A stretch of DNA of 7,268 nt, taken from NCBI GenBank assembly GCA_035495815.1, contig DATJFH010000326.1, positions 1-7,268 of the forward strand. Direction: 5' to 3'. This DNA comes from DATJFH01 sp035495815. Its GTDB lineage: Bacteria > Acidobacteriota > Terriglobia > Bryobacterales > Bryobacteraceae. Positions 5,897 to 7,268 of the stretch are shown here, one piece after another. Position numbers and translations under genes: made by a program. Within the stretch, counting starts at the first letter, position 1; the number at the start of each line of letters is the position of its first letter. The notes under the pieces were generated by a model. That model was not told where the DNA came from and searched no databases. It worked only from the letters and a program-made list of their open reading frames with translations.

Positions 5897-7268
5897 TTAC
5901 CGTCCGCGCCCGCCGTGCGAACCGCCGCCTCCGCTGCTGCCGCGCGAGTTGCCGACCGCGCCGCCTCCGCCACCGCCGCGCGAACCGCCGCCTCCGCCAC
6001 CGCCGCGGGGACCGCCGCCTCCGCTCGGACGAGCCGATTCCGACCGGGACGGCGCCGGAGCAGCCGACCGCTCCCGCACCATCGGCGGGCTGATCCGAAC
6101 CGGCTGCGGATAGCTGTTTCCGCTGTTCCGGTAGCTGCCGCCGCGGTCCGGCGCCGGCGGCGCCGTATACCGGTTGGTGTTCGGACTATCGCTTCCGCGG
6201 CTGTAGCGAGGCGACTGGACAGGCTGTCCCGACGAAGCGTCCGGCGGCGGCGTCCGCCCTTCAAATCTCTGCCAGCTCCCGCTACTGCCGTTCTGCGCCG
6301 GACGGCTCGCCTGTTCGCCCCTCGAAGAACGCGCATTCGGCTCTCCAAACCGTCCCGAGCTATTTCCGGATGGGACCGGAGTTGTCCGTTCGGAGGCTCG
6401 GAATCCCGGCCGAGTGGGCTCTCCGAAGCGTCGCCAGCCACCCTGATTCTGCGCCGCATGCTGGACGTCCTGCCCGCGAACGACGCCTTGTCCGGCGGTA
6501 CCCGGTCCCAGTCCGGGGCCCGATATCCGGGGCTGCGAAGCGCTGCGGGCGGTCCACTGCCCTGCTTGCCGCGAGCTGAAGAAGCGCTGATTGTCCGAAC
6601 TCCGCTGAATCGTACCGGCGTGGACGCCGCGGTCCGAGAGCCGCATGCTCTCCCGCGTCGGAGAAAGCGGCAAGCTGCCCCGAACCACGCTGGCCTGCCG
6701 GATGTCGCCTGTGAACGCCCGTCCGGCGGCGCCGTGCGTAAAGCCGGCCCCATCGACTGCCGTCACTCCGTTCCGGATCCGGGCGTTGCGATAGTTGCTG
6801 TAGACGTTGACATTGGTGACAATGTTCACGTTGCGTCCGCCCGAGTAGCCCCGTCCATACCAGGGGTGATAGCGCTCGTGTGGGGCAAGGGGTATCCACC
6901 CGACGCGGCCGAAGCCGACTCCCACTCCGCCGTGGCCGAATCCGACAAAACTCACCAGCGCCGGCCGCCAGTAATGCCTCACTCCGAAACCGATTCCGCC
7001 CGGATACCAGCACCAGCCGTAGGTAGGACTCATGTACCAGCGGCCATAGTGATAAGGCGCCCAGCCCCAGGGATCGTAACTGACCCAGGTCCAACCGTAG
7101 TAATCGATCCAAACCCAGCGTCCTTCGCGGTACGGCGCCCATCCCGCCGCGACTGTCGGGGCCCACACGTTCCCATATGCCGGATCGGGCACCCAGCGTC
7201 CGTACGCGTCCAGGTCCTCAGTCCGTAAACGTCCCGGTTGACGTATCGCGGGCTCGACGCCCGCTGCA
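5897..7268 (-). CDS. DUF6600-type aromatic-repeat surface protein, 5'-partial
   Basis: C-terminal 456 residues of a larger protein; the frame is open to the window edge, so the true start lies outside and GTG 7192 is internal. The visible part begins ...TEDLDAYGRWVPDPAYG and contains three 26-residue Trp/Tyr/Gly repeats (about 22-89), then a segment with GVGVGFGRVGWIPLAPHERYHPWYGRG and NVNIVTNVNVYSNYRN, and the PLSPTRESMRLSDR motif typical of acidobacterial DUF6600 proteins. From about residue 190 it is low-complexity Ser/Arg/Gln/Pro/Gly-rich. The last 43 residues are mostly glycine, with RGG, SRG and GGRGR. DUF6600 proteins often carry an N-terminal FecR-like region and are thought to be exported; neither can be checked here. 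Function is unknown; a cell-surface or matrix role is inference. A strong terminator follows the stop. Confidence 0.82.
   Translation of the reverse strand, partial: AAGVEPAIRQPGRLRTEDLDAYGRWVPDPAYGNVWAPTVAAGWAPYREGRWVWIDYYGWTWVSYDPWGWAPYHYGRWYMSPTYGWCWYPGGIGFGVRHYWRPALVSFVGFGHGGVGVGFGRVGWIPLAPHERYHPWYGRGYSGGRNVNIVTNVNVYSNYRNARIRNGVTAVDGAGFTHGAAGRAFTGDIRQASVVRGSLPLSPTRESMRLSDRGVHAGTIQRSSDNQRFFSSRQAGQWTARSASQPRISGPGLGPGTAGQGVVRGQDVQHAAQNQGGWRRFGEPTRPGFRASERTTPVPSGNSSGRFGEPNARSSRGEQASRPAQNGSSGSWQRFEGRTPPPDASSGQPVQSPRYSRGSDSPNTNRYTAPPAPDRGGSYRNSGNSYPQPVRISPPMVRERSAAPAPSRSESARPSGGGGPRGGGGGGGSRGGGGGGAVGNSRGSSGGGGSHGGRGR
5961..6024. repeat. 27-bp tandem repeat encoding the Gly/Arg-rich tail
   Basis: Two full copies (5961-5987 and 5988-6014, 25 of 27 bases identical) and a 10-nt start of a third (6015-6024), all in phase with the minus-strand gene. 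A related core (CCGCCTCCGC) also occurs at 5925, 36 bp before the first copy. Each unit encodes nine residues: Arg, a run of Gly, then Ser or Pro. Slippage or unequal recombination could change the glycine-tail length without a frameshift. Confidence 0.8.
7001..7204 (-). repeat. Three protein-level 26-residue aromatic repeats
   Basis: In the partial protein, YGRW (residues 22-25), EGRW (48-51) and YGRW (74-77) recur with an exact 26-residue period. After each GRW the same pattern follows: Tyr at +6 and Gly at +7 from the Trp, and Trp at +10 (Y31 G32 W35; Y57 G58 W61; Y83 G84 W87). Copies two and three are also preceded by GWAPY (42-46 and 68-72). DNA identity is low, so this is an old repeat held by selection. 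Confidence 0.75.

Noticed and set aside
5911..6030. CRISPR-like or intergenic repeat array
   Set aside because: The 27-bp copies are adjacent without spacers and in frame with the glycine-rich tail; this is coding repeat.
5885..7228. 447-codon open frame on the plus strand, Ala/Arg/Pro-rich
   Set aside because: Shadow of the DUF6600-type gene. Its Ala-rich start is the antisense reading of the glycine repeat, and it has no domain or ribosome-binding support.

Overview
The window is a GC-rich stretch of bacterial chromosome with no mobile-element, phage, CRISPR or RNA genes. I read six protein genes: five complete, and one cut by the right edge. Organism (inference): the mix of an exported Gfo/Idh/MocA oxidoreductase, an exported xylose-isomerase-like TIM barrel, a secreted propeller lactonase, a glycine-zipper envelope protein and a DUF6600-type aromatic surface protein is typical of Acidobacteriota, probably the Solibacter/Bryobacter group. 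No marker gene is present to prove this.

Left block (57-3381): a sugar-handling module. A Tat-signal Gfo/Idh/MocA oxidoreductase (1187-2380, minus) overlaps a secreted 6-phosphogluconolactonase-type beta-propeller (57-1187, minus) by one base (TGATG), so the two are probably translationally coupled. Divergent from them, only 29 bp away, lies a Tat-signal sugar isomerase/epimerase-like TIM barrel (2410-3381, plus). All three carry export signals. A plausible reading is oxidation of a sugar outside the cytoplasm to a lactone or keto sugar, followed by lactone opening and by isomerase- or lyase-type chemistry. The substrate is unknown.

Middle (3382-3504): a 123-bp convergent gap with two overlapping, mutually exclusive GC hairpins and no T-tract.

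Right block (3505-5762, minus): a HemL-like class-III PLP enzyme followed after 23 bp by a glycine-zipper envelope protein, probably one transcript. The PLP enzyme keeps the cofactor residues, but by eye it lacks the C-terminal glutamate region of true glutamate-1-semialdehyde mutase, so it may be a transaminase.

Right end (5833-7268, minus): the C-terminal part of a large DUF6600-type protein. It has three 26-residue aromatic repeats, a long Ser/Arg/Gln/Pro-rich region and a Gly/Arg-rich tail encoded by a 27-bp DNA repeat. A strong rho-independent terminator follows it.

A pattern across the window: the two operon-internal genes have GGAG exactly 5 nt before ATG. The three leading genes lack a well-placed Shine-Dalgarno and instead have -10-like hexamers 6-12 nt before ATG, which suggests leaderless or very short-leader transcripts.
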